DNA of 64,000 bases from Physcomitrium patens (lineage: Eukaryota > Streptophyta > Bryopsida > Funariales > Funariaceae). Shown one piece after another: positions 12,616-24,667 of this stretch. A program made the translations under genes and the position numbers. The stretch covers positions 5,332,959 through 5,396,958 of the forward strand of contig NC_037263.1 of the NCBI RefSeq assembly GCF_000002425.4, written 5' to 3'. Positions within the stretch are counted from its first letter, which is position 1. Every line of letters starts with the position of its first letter. Under the pieces are notes generated by a model that saw nothing but the letters and a program-made list of their open reading frames with translations, was not told the origin of the DNA and ran no database searches.

Positions 12616-14075
12616 CCTGTAGCATCAGTTTGCCCTAATATTACAGATCAGTAAAGCAAAATCGGTTATGCTGGTCTTCACAGCATTCTGAAAGCTTCCG
12701 TTCACTTTTAGGAAGTGGGGCAAAAGTGTTGCTAGAATTCGACTTGCAGTTTTGAAAGTTTTGCATACACATGCAGAGATGCAGATAAGGCGTAGAGCTT
12801 CAGGAAGCCAGGAATCGCTAAATCAAACATGGCATCGTCTCTTCAGTAATGAAACAAGAAAACAACCTAGAGGAAGAACACAACAGTCGTCGACCTGAGG
12901 AAAATTATTGTTCGTGTTCTAGGTTTCGAGGCCTCTCATTAAAGTTTTCCACCTATTTACCACCGTACAAGCCCCTTGATTTTGTCCTCACATTAAGCTG
13001 TGAGCTTGTAATTCAACGAAACGGAACGAAATTAACGACGAATAACGACACAATTCTAAATCAGAAGGAACAGGAAATAAACCTCACCGCTATATTGTGT
13101 GGATTTTTACTTCTCACAATCGTTATTTAGGAGAAACCTATACCTGTCTCATTTTCTTTAGTACTGTAATAAAAACTGAAGTTTGTGTCCCAAAATCAGA
13201 CTTGTAAATTAGTAACCTAAGTCTCTCGGTGATTCGTTTCAATTTTTGGGCTATTGAACTAAAATTAATAATAATTTATTACTCAGTACAACAATTTTAC
13301 ATTCGTTTATCCGCTTTTGTATTATAATTCTACTGTAATCATGCTTCGCTGCACGAGACGCAGGTTTTGGTGGCACTAACTGCAGTCTCAGCTTGTGACA
13401 AATTTAAATTTACACAGAAGCTAGGTCACTACTCGTGAGCTCAAACACGAATGATGACACTCCTTCAACAAAGCAGTGGTATTGTCATTCTCGCTTCTTG
13501 ACCTAAATTCAGCGCAGGAAGAATAGTCTGTCACATCCAAAAATGAATGACAAGCGATGATTACATTAAATTGAATGAATTTAGAGTCTAAAGATCACTG
13601 AATTCTAGTGATGTCCTGAGTTGAGTACATGTACATTGCCAACTGCAGCCAGCAAATTCTATTTAGGTGTTCATTGAACACCATGGGCTTCAAAAAACAA
13701 GTGGCTGGCGAGGGTGTCTCTCAAATAAATTCCTTCCGGGTGAACCGACATCACACTCTGTTGCCTGGGTAAGCAAAGTGAGCACGCTGTCAGTGCACAA
13801 GCCAACCGAGTTGCGAACTTACACTGCTTTCAATGAATTAGGTCATCGTGGTACAATATTAGCTTGAACTTTGCAGGCACCCCACATCCTCTCAAACAAA
13901 ACTTTTCTTCAAATCACGACTGCGACAGTTCCACTTCTCTACAGTTCATAACTACTTAATTAAAGAATAATTCTAAGAACCCTACAAAATTATGAAAGAT
14001 GCTTTTAGATATCATTCCACGACAATTCAAATCAGAAGAGCAGGATGAGAGGGCCACGTGTCCTTGCTAATTAGT
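12616..14075. other. Host intergenic or untranslated sequence
   Basis: About 1.46 kb of mixed-composition sequence with no repeat match inside the window. It holds only short frames (for example 12,849-13,130 and 13,667-13,867 on the plus strand) with no recognisable motif. It probably contains the ALP1-like 3' untranslated region at its right end and undetected upstream exons or the promoter of the 12.5-kb exon. A CACGTG core lies at 14,055-14,060. Confidence 0.4.
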
Positions 14076-15939
14076 CTAACTTGAACAGTCTGCAGGAATC
14101 AGTGTGAAAAAGAGCGAGAAAGACCTGTAATTTTCATCGTGGTGACCAAAGAGGGCGATTCCATCTTCGAGGTCGTCACCTTTGTCAATCATGATGTTAT
14201 GTAACAAGCAGCAACAAAGGATCAAGTGAGGGAGCTTCTTCAAATCCGGCCGCCACATTGTCTTGTGCAGTATACGCCATGCTCCCTTTAACCGCGCGAA
14301 GGCAACCTCCACCGACATACGAGCACATACATGCTTGTAGTTAAAATTGTCCTGAATGCTGGGCACGCCGCTCACGTCAGATGTGTAGGGTGTGATCAAC
14401 CAAGGTAGAAGTGGGTAGCCCTCGTCCCCAACGATGTACTCTCTTAATGGAAACCCCTGAACCAGCGAAAACACCCAATTGATTCATGAGGTTTTTCGAT
14501 CTACAAAGACAACAGGCTGAGCTCTTGGTTTATCAACTACAATTTTGTACACTAGTGCAAAATAAACTATGCCTGTACGGCCCTCTTAGATACTACAACT
14601 CTCCCCCAAGTCGAAGGCTCGGTTAGAAATGACACAAATGACAAAAAGTAATTCCTTAGGATGAATATAACTAACACTACAGCATTATCTTGTGAGCAGC
14701 ATTAATCTAGACAGAGAAGGCTTACATGCAGAAATTGAACAGGGCCACTCAAGATTTCCCCAATCTCACACCGTCTATACAATCCCGAGCTCCGAAGAGC
14801 ACCTGAATCCGTCACAGAACCTGACAATCCAGTGAACACATCCCGAATGCGCATCTCACTGTCTACCACAGCTTGCACCACCATGCTGTAGTTCTGTTCA
14901 CGGTCGAACCACTCTGCTGTAGAATCCCCAACCTGCAAAATCACAAAAAAATCACTTCGAGAAATTCTAAAGGGACTCATACTAAGTAAGATACGGAAAG
15001 TAGACCCTACAAAAAACTGTATAAGACTGGCTGATTAAATTATCTCAACAGCCATGCTCGACAATCAAGTTGCAAGTTGACTGTTCATCTTCTAATAACT
15101 GTAAGAAGACATATCTGCATGAGAAATCATGACATTAAAAAAGATGATTCTTCTGCGCTTTTCCTTTTCCTTTTTACAATTCACAATCATAGGCAGGCAA
15201 GCAAGCGACCATTAGAGAGACGAACCGTGAGCAAAGTGAGGGCAACACTAACCTGGAGTTCCATCACAATGTGCGTGACATCTACAGCGCCACAGCAATT
15301 GGGCAATCCGTGAACCTTCCGAAACCCTTCCTTCACGCGCTCCATTTCTTCACCTTTCGGCCAGTGCATGTGATGCATCGCCCGCTTCTCCATAGCCTTC
15401 ACAAACTTCCAAGTGATCTTGCACACGGTCGATGTCCCCACTCCAAACATCTCTCCAATTATTGTGTGCGCGAACCCAGATGCAAGTCGTCGCAATGCGA
15501 TGGCCACCTGTTTCTGCACGGGTATGAACCTTCCTTCAATGCTCATGAAATTGGTCGGAGTGGCCGACTCCAGATCGGGTTTCACTAGTGAGCAGATATA
15601 TTCAAAGGTCGACTGTGAAACCCTAAAATTCGAGACCCATTTCCCGGGGTCATTATCGTCCGAGGCACAGAACTCGTCCCACCAATTCGCAGTTCTGGAC
15701 TGCAAAACGTAGTCTCCTAAACGCGCGATAGCCTCATCGTCTGCCATGGAAGCAATCAAGGCCGGCATGTAGGAATCATCCTCCTCCTCGTGTTTCCTTT
15801 TCCCTACTCTGCTCTGGGTAGCGGTGTCGCCACCCACACTACTCCCCGTCAAGCTCACAGCTCCCGAAATGAACTGCAGGGCCACATTCACGGCTGCAGC
15901 CGAGGCTGCGAGCGCTCCAAACACCACTTGATTCTCCAT
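14076..15939 (-). CDS. ALP1/HARBI1-like nuclease (PIF/Harbinger transposase-derived), 3 exons
   Basis: Exons 15939-15253, 14932-14726 and 14456-14076 join in phase 0 through GT-AG introns of 320 and 269 nt to give 424 aa. I chose the ATG at 15,939 (MENQVVFGAL) over one 14 codons upstream because it opens the conserved-looking protein; the upstream one is possible. The N-terminus is alanine-rich with a basic KRKHEEEDD stretch. A helix-turn-helix-like region follows (IALRRLASGFAHTIIGEMFG). The DDE nuclease core is complete: first Asp in CCGAVDVTH, second in SGSVTDSGAL, Glu in SVEVAFARLKGAW, with the typical YIVGDEGYPLLPWL block between. Plants keep many such genes. ALP1 acts with Polycomb complexes in Arabidopsis, while HARBI1-type proteins need a separate Myb-like partner to transpose. 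No terminal repeats or partner gene are seen nearby. A domesticated host gene and a stranded transposase gene are both possible. Confidence 0.88.
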
Positions 15940-16611
15940 GAGACAGAAAAAAAAACTCCCCTCCCCGGTCGTCCCCACCACAGGAAACCCCGCAACGAAG
16001 ACACCCCCAGTTTAAACCCACTCTACATGCTCCAGCAGCCATTCCATAGCGTCACGCATTGCTCAGTCTTTGCTGCTAAACACCGCCCCCGGCAACACAG
16101 CTCAACCTTCGCCGGAAACCCATACACACACCCCGCAGTGGAAACGAAAATAGTTACCGTCCTGGCAAACCCCAACCATGTATTGCTCAATTCTCGGCGA
16201 CGTATTCTACACAACTGCGAGGCTCGCCATATACTCTTCTTCGTACCGATGCGTGAAACTCCTCCGTTAAACTAAGATCCGAAGCCTCTGCGCATGCTAG
16301 GCCTTAAGAGATTTTGGGTTTTTGGTTTTGTGGGTAACAGTTGGACCGTGGATGTCAGACAAACGTCAAAGCTGTTGAGGGAATTGGTGACAGCGAGTGA
16401 GATTTGCGTGGAGTTTGAAGGGGAATGAATACGCGATGAGCATTTGTCGAGGTGAGCGTGCTCATCGTCTTCTCGGAGTCTGCGGCGGAGGGAGGGAAGG
16501 AGGGGCCCTGCTGAGTCACGTCCTAGCTGGACATCCGACGTGGCATGGACCCCTCGGTGGTGGAGCTGTTCCTGAAAAGAAACGTAACATGTCGAGATTA
16601 AAGATCCAAAC
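15940..16611. other. Upstream region of the ALP1-like gene
   Basis: GC-richer host sequence with no supported gene; the frames here are not conserved-looking, and one runs across the copia LTR boundary. It is expected to hold the ALP1-like promoter and 5' leader. It ends in CAAAC (16,607-16,611), the copia target duplication. Confidence 0.5.
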
Positions 16612-16828
16612 TGTTGAGAGCAGACACTCTCCATAATATTTTTTGTAGTTTACAGTAAATATTGTAGCTACAATGTTTGGAATGTAGTGGGGAGAAATTA
16701 TTTATCTTCTCCCCTTCTCTTTGTATATGTGAGATAACCATGTCAATATACTCTCTCTTGTGTGTGTGTGTGTGTTTTTGTACACATTACTTCTAACTAC
16801 TCTGATGTCTCTCCAAACATTCTCAACA
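16612..16828 (+). repeat. Copia 5' LTR
   Basis: 217 bp, TGTTGAGAGC to CTCAACA. It contains a GT dinucleotide run (about 16,760-16,776) and pairs with 30,344-30,565. Confidence 0.92.
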
Positions 16829-19800
16829 CGTTATCAACACGATTGTTCTTATGTACTAGTCTTGGTTCTTAAAAACTTATGTGCACTTTATCCCTCACTT
16901 TTTCCTCATTTTTTTTCTTAACTTGTTGCTATTATTGTTGTGTTGTATTATGTTGTTTTGTTGTAATGTGTTGATGTGTTGGTGCTATGCTATGCTATTG
17001 TGTTGTTGTTGTATTGTTGCTATATTGTGTTCCGCCCTATCTTCTTATTAAGCTATATCCTATCTTAATATAATGTTGTTGCTACTACTATGCACTGTTG
17101 TATGGCATCTTGCCACTGATTGTCACATCTTACCGCTCTCTATTGCACCTTGCCACTAATTACTATACTTTACTACCATCTAATGCATCTTGCCGCCATC
17201 TACCGCACCATGTCATTGAATTGCCATCCCTTGCTTTAGTCCACTGCAAATCTTTCTTTTTATGGAAAAAAAAATCTCCTTAAGTTTTTAACATTTTTTA
17301 TTTCAAGTTCAACTTTATCATTTTATTTGGTTTTACATTTTAAGGTGCATTTTATTCAACCTTTCAACTTGATTTTGTATTTTTTGATCACAAATTTATT
17401 TATAATGAGTGCTTCAATATCTTCAACAGCCTCTACTAGGTTTCCAACTATTACCACTACATCCCAACATTTTTAGACTCTTCAATTTCTATCATTGGCT
17501 ATTGATGGAAATAATTATCTATAATGGGCAAAAATGGCAAAAAAAAATTTATTTGGAGAACAATTTTGAATTGTAATTTTGTTTAAAGAATCTTCTATTG
17601 TAAGCACTTCAATTCTTCTTGATATCTGTTAGAAAGCACTTCTTCTCCTTTGTCGTCATCTTATACCTACATTGCAATATCAATATTTAGAAATAGAAGA
17701 TTTAATCAAGTTTTGGGAGAATCTTAAATCCAAGTTTGATAATCAAAAGACCATTTTCTTTCTACAAGCATGTCATGGTTAGACACATTCATGTATCTTG
17801 GATTTTTTAAATTTAAATGCTTTCAATAATAAAATATATTTTATTATCTCACAACTACGATTATATGGAAAAAGCATCTCTAAAGAAGAAATAATTGAAA
17901 AAACTCTCTCTATATTTCTTCTTCTATCTAGAGTATTTTCACAACAATATAAGAATATGAAATTTCATAGACATCTTGATCTCATGACCTATGTACTTAC
18001 AACAAAACAAAATAAGCTACTCTTGCATAATGCGGAAGCTTATTCTATTAAAACCACAATTCTAGAATCTCATGCACTTAATATTTCAAACTCTAAGAAA
18101 AAATTATACAAACATGGAAAAAATGCTCATAAGTAGAAGGTTAGTCATGGTTGTGACCATTTCTATCCATGTAGAAAGAATAAATATTCTATAACTAATT
18201 ATAGTAGAAAACAAAAATTAGAGATGTATTCTTGTTATAAATGTGGGATGATTGGACATTTGGCACATGTGTGCCGTACTTTAAAATACTTTGTTAAAAT
18301 ATTCCAAAAAAATAAGAAACTTTGAGCTAAGGCTTGTGAAGTTCATACCATTGATGCATCCATAGACTCAATTGGTATTGATGATTTAGAGGCTTATATG
18401 AATGACAAAACCTCTAATGATGAATCGAATGATGTACTCATTGATTCTATAACAACATATACTATCTTGCAGGGTAGATGATTTTTTATTGAAAAACCTT
18501 CAACTTGGCAAACTAGAAATTTGATAACTATGGTCGGAGCAAATGGGTTTAGTTTCTAAGATTGAACAATGATAGTAAAATTACCTATAGGCTCCATCAT
18601 AAAATATTAAGATGCAATGTTTATACTTTCAGCACCTCAAAGTCTTATTAGCTACCAAGATGTGCATGGCAATGGTTATCACCTCTAAACCACAATTCTA
18701 GACAAGCAAGAAATTTTGATTCTTGTAGACAACTATAAAGTTGTAGAAAGAGCCTTTGCTGTGACAAACAATTTATACCACATTGCAATTTGGCCTCTTA
18801 TTATATTTAATTTTGCATCATCTATCATAGAGAGTTGCATTTCTCTCTAGCATGGATGATTGGAACATCCATGATCTACATTATTTCAGAAGATAATTTA
18901 ATATATAATTGGATATAATTTAAGACCTATAAATGCAAACACTATGGAATTATGTTGTGCATGTGCACTAGGTAAGATGATTGCTTGGCCTTCAATTTGA
19001 AAATTCTCAAGAGAGTTACCACCAATGCTTGAAAGATTGGATGGTCATATTTGTGGTCCTATTAATCGAATATCTAGACTATTTCATTATTTTTTAGTCC
19101 TTATTGATACATCATGCAAATAAATACATATTTCATTATTATCAACTCAAAACATAGTGTTTGCCAATCTTATATCTATACTTATTCATTTCTAAGCACA
19201 TTTTCCTGATTATCCTATCAAAACATTGCATTCAGATAATGCAAAAGAATTTGCATCAAAGTCTTTTGAAGACTATTGTATTGTATCAAAGATTGAGTTG
19301 ACATATCGTGTTTCATATGAACATGCTCAAAATAGACTTGTAGAGTCATTTATAAAGCATATACAACTCATTATCTAGCCACTCTTTTTTCATGTGAATT
19401 TACCTACATTTATATGGGATCATGGAGTTTTCCATGTTGCAGCATTAATATGCATCCGTCCTTCTTCTCTTGAAATTATTACACCATAAGAGCTTATTTC
19501 AAGTCATGTTCTAAATGTATCTCATCTATAGGTATTTGGTTATTGTGCTTGGATTCCAATATCAGAACCTTAATGGCGTATTCTTGGAGCTCATCAATAA
19601 AAGGCCATATATGTTGGTTTTGATTCATCAAGTATTATTCATATTATTGATCCATCAACTAATCCATTATTATGTGCGTATTTTTAAAATTATCGTTTTG
19701 AACAGAACGTATTTTCATTTCTTCAAAGAAGAACATTTAATCAATAAAAAAATATAGTACTTGTATTTGGAGCACCATAAACATTTGTAATGAATCTTGA

Positions 19801-21045
19801 TCCTAGAACATCTTTAGCTGAAACTGAAATTGCCAAAATTTTGTATCTAAAATAGATTGTAGATAAAATACCTGATAGCTTCAATGATGTATCTCAGATT
19901 ACAAGCATTCTAATTAATGGGGCTTAGAATGAACCTAATCAGATTACAATACCACTTAATAATATAATTCATGTTAAAACATCAAAAACTAAAAAGACTC
20001 GTGGACTAGATAAGCAACTACAAAAGAAGAAGGCTATAATATGTAGTGATTTTGGTATTGTTTTTGGAGAAGTTCTTACTAAATCTATGGGACCATCAAT
20101 TAATGATGATATGTCCATTCAATTTATACCTTCACCTCATACAATAAAAAAATCTTGAAATTAAGAAGAATAAAATCAAATTGAGTATAGAATTATCTTT
20201 TCTATATTGGACTACAAACAACATTTGAAATAGACAATCTATTATAATAGATGAGTCATTTGCATTCATGATTTCAAAAGCTCTTTCTTACAAGAAAGAA
20301 GATCCTAAACCTCAAATCATCCAGGAAGCGATGCATCGCTCTAATTGGTTAAAATAGAAAACTACCATATATGAGGAGTATGCTTCTTTACATAAGAAGC
20401 AAGTCTTTGGTCCAATTGTAGATACTCTTATTTCTTGCCCTGTGGGATATAAGATGGTATTAGTATACAAAGAAGATGCTAAGGATCAAATAATCCACTA
20501 TGAAGCTTGTATCATTGCCCAAGGATTTATCCAACAATTTAGCATTAATTATGAATCTACATATTTGCCAATCATGGATTCAATTATATTATGATATATT
20601 ATTAAAATGGAAGTTTATGCTATCTTTGAGATGTGTCTCATGGATGTGGTAATTGCAAATTTGTATAGTTCTCTTAATGCAGTTATTTATATGAAAGTTT
20701 GACATAGTTCGAAAACATGAACTCTAAATGTATGTGCTCTAGGACAATATCATGGTATTAAATTATACAAGGCCTTGTATAATCTAAAATAATCTCGATA
20801 CATATAATATCAACATCTATGAGATTGTTTAATTATAAATAAGTTTATAAGTATTCTATTAATTCTTTATTTATTTATTAAATGAGATAAAATTGATTTT
20901 TTTATCATTGATGTATATATTGATGATCTTAATCTAGTAGATATAAGATTTACATGCATTGTAGCTACTAATCTATTTATCCATAAGTTTGAGATGAAAA
21001 TATTAGAAAAAATAACTTTTTGTATTGGACTTCAGATTATGCATC

Positions 21046-21604
21046 TATCATGGACATATACATGTAAGCCAATAATTACATGTATAAATAGATAGAAGTA
21101 AGTAAAAGTAGGTAAAAGTAAGTTAATTCTTTAGTATTTGGTATAAAAGCTTCCTAGAAGCTTTGTAGACGCTGCTTTGACTTTATAGGTGTCTTTAATT
21201 GACTTTTTGGAATTAGAAACGTGGTCAACAAGTTGGCCATGTGCCACACATGTTGTTAGCTTAAAGACCAAGCTAACTATGTGGCCCACACGTAGAAAAA
21301 CTTGCCTTATACGTCAAAGCATGTATCCTACAAAGTCAATACATATTAGAGGTCCTATAGAACATTGTCACATAGCCTTTAATTAGATAGTATATATAGA
21401 GACAAGAGTCAAGCCCTCTTCACTCTTATCGACTTCTTTCCTATTTCTAGTCTACTTTCAAAGGTCTCTAGTTTTCTTGGCTTTTGACAATAGCCATTCT
21501 AGTTTCTTTCTTAATATACACATTGAGTTATTTCTATTTTGTCATCTTTCATTGAGAGCAGTCTCACTTGTTTATTTATTTTTATCAAGTTCTTGTCCTT
21601 GAAA
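21046..21604 (+). repeat. Gypsy C 5' LTR
   Basis: 559 bp, the same length as the 3' copy. It holds a TATATATA box near 21,391-21,398 and the family hairpin at 21,401-21,430, which is less perfectly paired here than in the 3' LTR. Confidence 0.92.
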
Positions 21605-22830
21605 GATTGACAAGAATACACTTACAACATCAAAGTTTTATCTAATCTCGATTAAGAGTGGATTATCCCTTTCTCTTAATAAGACATAAGCATATTAGAA
21701 GTTGTGCATTACCTTCTTCTAAACTAATATTGTTCTTAGTATTTTCTTTTTTTTCAAGTCCTCTCTTCTATTTGTCTTGAGTAATATTAGACATCTTTTT
21801 TTTTTAAGTGTTATTATGGTAGAACTAACTAAAATGAAAAGTGCAATGGCACAAATGTAAGAGCAATTGAGGGAATTAATGCTTGTGATGCATCAACTAA
21901 ATTTACTACCAGAAGGAGCAATAAGATTGGTAGGAAGTGAAGATATAGAAATGATTGGAGCTGCTTCAACATCCGCACCAAATCATGTCTCTTCTCCTAT
22001 AAAGGAACGCCCTTCCAGTGTTAGAGAACCAACAAATGCCCTACTCAAGTAGTTTGATGGTACTAGATCAAAGTTTAGAGGATTTATTAATCAAGTACAA
22101 CTTAACATTGAACTTCAACCCCAAAGCTATCCAACTCCAAGATCGCAAGTTAGATTCATTGGTACGCTTCTTTTAGATTTAGCATTATCATGGTTTTTAT
22201 CTTTTCTTGAACGATGAGATCCAATATAAGATAATCTAAAGGCTTTTTTGGTGGAGTTTCGATCCATGTATGGAAAACATGATGCAATTCATGTTGCAAC
22301 CAATAAGATCCGTATTTTACGACAAAGCAAACAATTAGTAATGTTGTATGCTTCACTATTTTGACAACTTGCAACTGATATCAAAAAGGATGATGCTACA
22401 CTTATTAGCCAATTTTCCTATGGATTATAATATGAGATAAAAAAATTAATGCTCAACTTATCTGATCCTTAAACATTGAGTCAAGCAATTGACTTTGTTG
22501 TGAAGTGCGACAATTGTCTTTTTGAATTCTGATCTGAGAACCGTACAAGTGGACCTATATGTAACTATAATTCAATAGCAACAACAACATCTCTTCAATA
22601 CATACATTCAAAAGTAGAGGATATGCAAATTGATGCAGTACGTTTGAAACCTCTTATTGAGCAAGAAAAGACTTGTCGTCATCAAGAAGGATTGTGCTTA
22701 TATTGTGGAGAATCTAAGCACACTGCTCAACATTACCCAAAGAAGCGACACAACCATAAAATGAGGGGTACGGCAATCAAAGGAGATAGCATGTTAGTAA
22801 ACAAATTAGTCCAGCTACAATAGGGACCAT

Positions 22831-24667
22831 TGTCGTAATGTGTGAAGTCTCGCTTGAAAATGCTCCAGGCACCTGGCTGTAGAAGGAAGAATAGAAATTA
22901 CGATAACAAAATCCTAATTCTAATAGAATACTAACAATGCTCTAATTAGACTATAATAATGGTAAATAAATGTAATCAAATTCAAAACAACTCAAAGAAA
23001 TTTCAAACAAACAATAAAATTCTTAAAGAAATATTAGAATGAACACAAATATTACTCAAATATATGTCAATTCAACCTTAATTTAATTCTAGTTAAAACC
23101 CTATTGAATTTCACTCAAACATTAGACCAAACCTAATTAAATCTTAAATCCTAATAAATCCTAAATCCTAAGTCAAATCCTAAACAAACCTTAAATTAAA
23201 CCCTAAATCAGACCCTATTTCAAACCCTAAACCCTAAACCAAATCCTAAATCAAACCCTAAATCAAATCCTAAACCCTAATCCAAACTCTAATCCAATCT
23301 TAAACCCTAATCCAAATCCTAAACCCCAAACCAAACCTTAAATCAAATCCTAATCCAAACCCTAAATCAAATCCTAACCAAATCCTAAACCCTAATCCAA
23401 ACCCTAATCCAACCCTAAATCCTAACCAAATCTTAAACCCTAATCCAAACCCTAATCCTAATCCTAAATCAAACCCTAACCAAATCCTAACCAAACTCTA
23501 AACTCTAATTCAAATCCTAATCCAAACCCTAAATCAAACCCTAACCAAACCCTAATCCAAACCCTAAACTCTAAATCAAACCCTAAATCGAACCCTAGCC
23601 AAACCCTAATCCAAATCCTACTAATTCCTATGACCGATTTAAACCTCAATATCTAATGAATAAACCGTTGATCTCAATTCAAAATTTTCATACTTCTTAA
23701 AAATCAAGTTTAAAACAAGCTCAAAAAAATTTGAAAAGGATCGGAGTTACCAAATTGACGAAAACCTCAAAAATGTGTTCGGGTGTTAGCTGGCTTCCTT
23801 CTCCAATCTTGATGCCAACCTTCCAGAGCTAATTTCTTTTTTTGCGCCATTCGATTGATTTCAAATTTCTTGCAAACATAGAAAAACAAGTCTAATACCC
23901 TCTCACACAAGTTTTACTCCAATCCAATTAGTAGATTACATGAAATCTTAAAAACCCTCATTAGACCTAAAATTCTACTTTCTGAGACCTAGACCCGCTT
24001 AAACCTCAATATATCTTACTTCAACTATTAGATCGATCTCAAATTCACAACATGTATTTAACACAACTACAAACATAAATCCGAAAAATTTCACCCGTAG
24101 ATCTTCAACAAAACTCTCGAAATCACTCAAAACATAAACCCTATTTTATTTCATAAAACCCAAGTCTTCCGAAACAAACCTCTACTTTGCAAAGCTCTTA
24201 CAAAGTCATATCAACTCCGAATCACCTAAAATTAATGCCCATAAAAACCTTATCCAATCTTCTATCAAACCCCTTTCTCTAATCTGCCAAAGAGTCTCGG
24301 AGTCGTCGTCGAGACTCAGTTTTGTGCCTCAGGGTCTGATTTTAACCCTGGTTCATAACTGGCCCTCTCCAGGTATCAACTTTCGTCTTCTTGAGGTAAT
24401 TTTTACTAATTTGCACTCCTAACTCCTCCCTACATATGTCTATATCTTTTATTTTTTTAATCTACCTTGTTTTGCCTTATTTATGGCCTTACAAAGTAAA
24501 TAGAAGCATAATTTGTAAAAAGGCAGTATTAGTACCTTTAATTTTTCTACCCTTTTACTAATATCTATTTTTCCAAGATAATTTGCTACAATATTTTTGA
24601 AGTGAGATCCTCAAAACATGATATATTTCTTCACCCTTTCACCTACTAGTCATATTACATCATGACA
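22831..24667 (-). repeat. Solo LTR of the B/D family inside gypsy C, TSD CC(A/G)T
   Basis: 1837 bp from TGTCGTAATGTGTG to CATGACA, flanked by CCAT (22,827-22,830) and CCGT (24,668-24,671). Removing it rejoins gypsy C sequence that matches gypsy A continuously. It is longer than its sisters because of an expanded telomere-like array at about 23,140-23,620. Confidence 0.92.
23140..23620. repeat. Degenerate CCCTAAA-like array within an LTR
   Basis: About 480 bp of irregular units of the types AAACCCTAA, ATCCTAA and ACCAAATCCTAA, including two adjacent exact CCCTAAA units near 23,224-23,240. The units vary in length, so this is not a telomere tract but an expanded form of the shorter arrays in the other LTRs of the subfamily (6.7-6.85 kb and 10.3-10.5 kb). 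Confidence 0.85.

Noticed and set aside
12849-13130. 93-codon plus-strand frame in the host island
   Set aside because: No domain, no splice context and no recognisable similarity; kept only as intergenic sequence.
15187-15313. Continuation of ALP1-like exon 1 past 15,253
   Set aside because: The conserved reading continues instead from the acceptor at 14,933; the tail after the donor is intron sequence.
16272-16634. Minus-strand 120-codon frame upstream of the ALP1-like gene
   Set aside because: It crosses the copia LTR boundary at 16,612 and has no recognisable motif.
23224-23240. Telomere or interstitial telomere from CCCTAAA units
   Set aside because: Units are irregular and confined to an LTR whose other copies show shorter versions; there is no uniform array.
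23300-23494. Minus-strand frame encoding a repetitive Gly/Leu/Phe-rich protein
   Set aside because: It is the translation of the degenerate CCCTAAA-like array in a solo LTR, not a gene.
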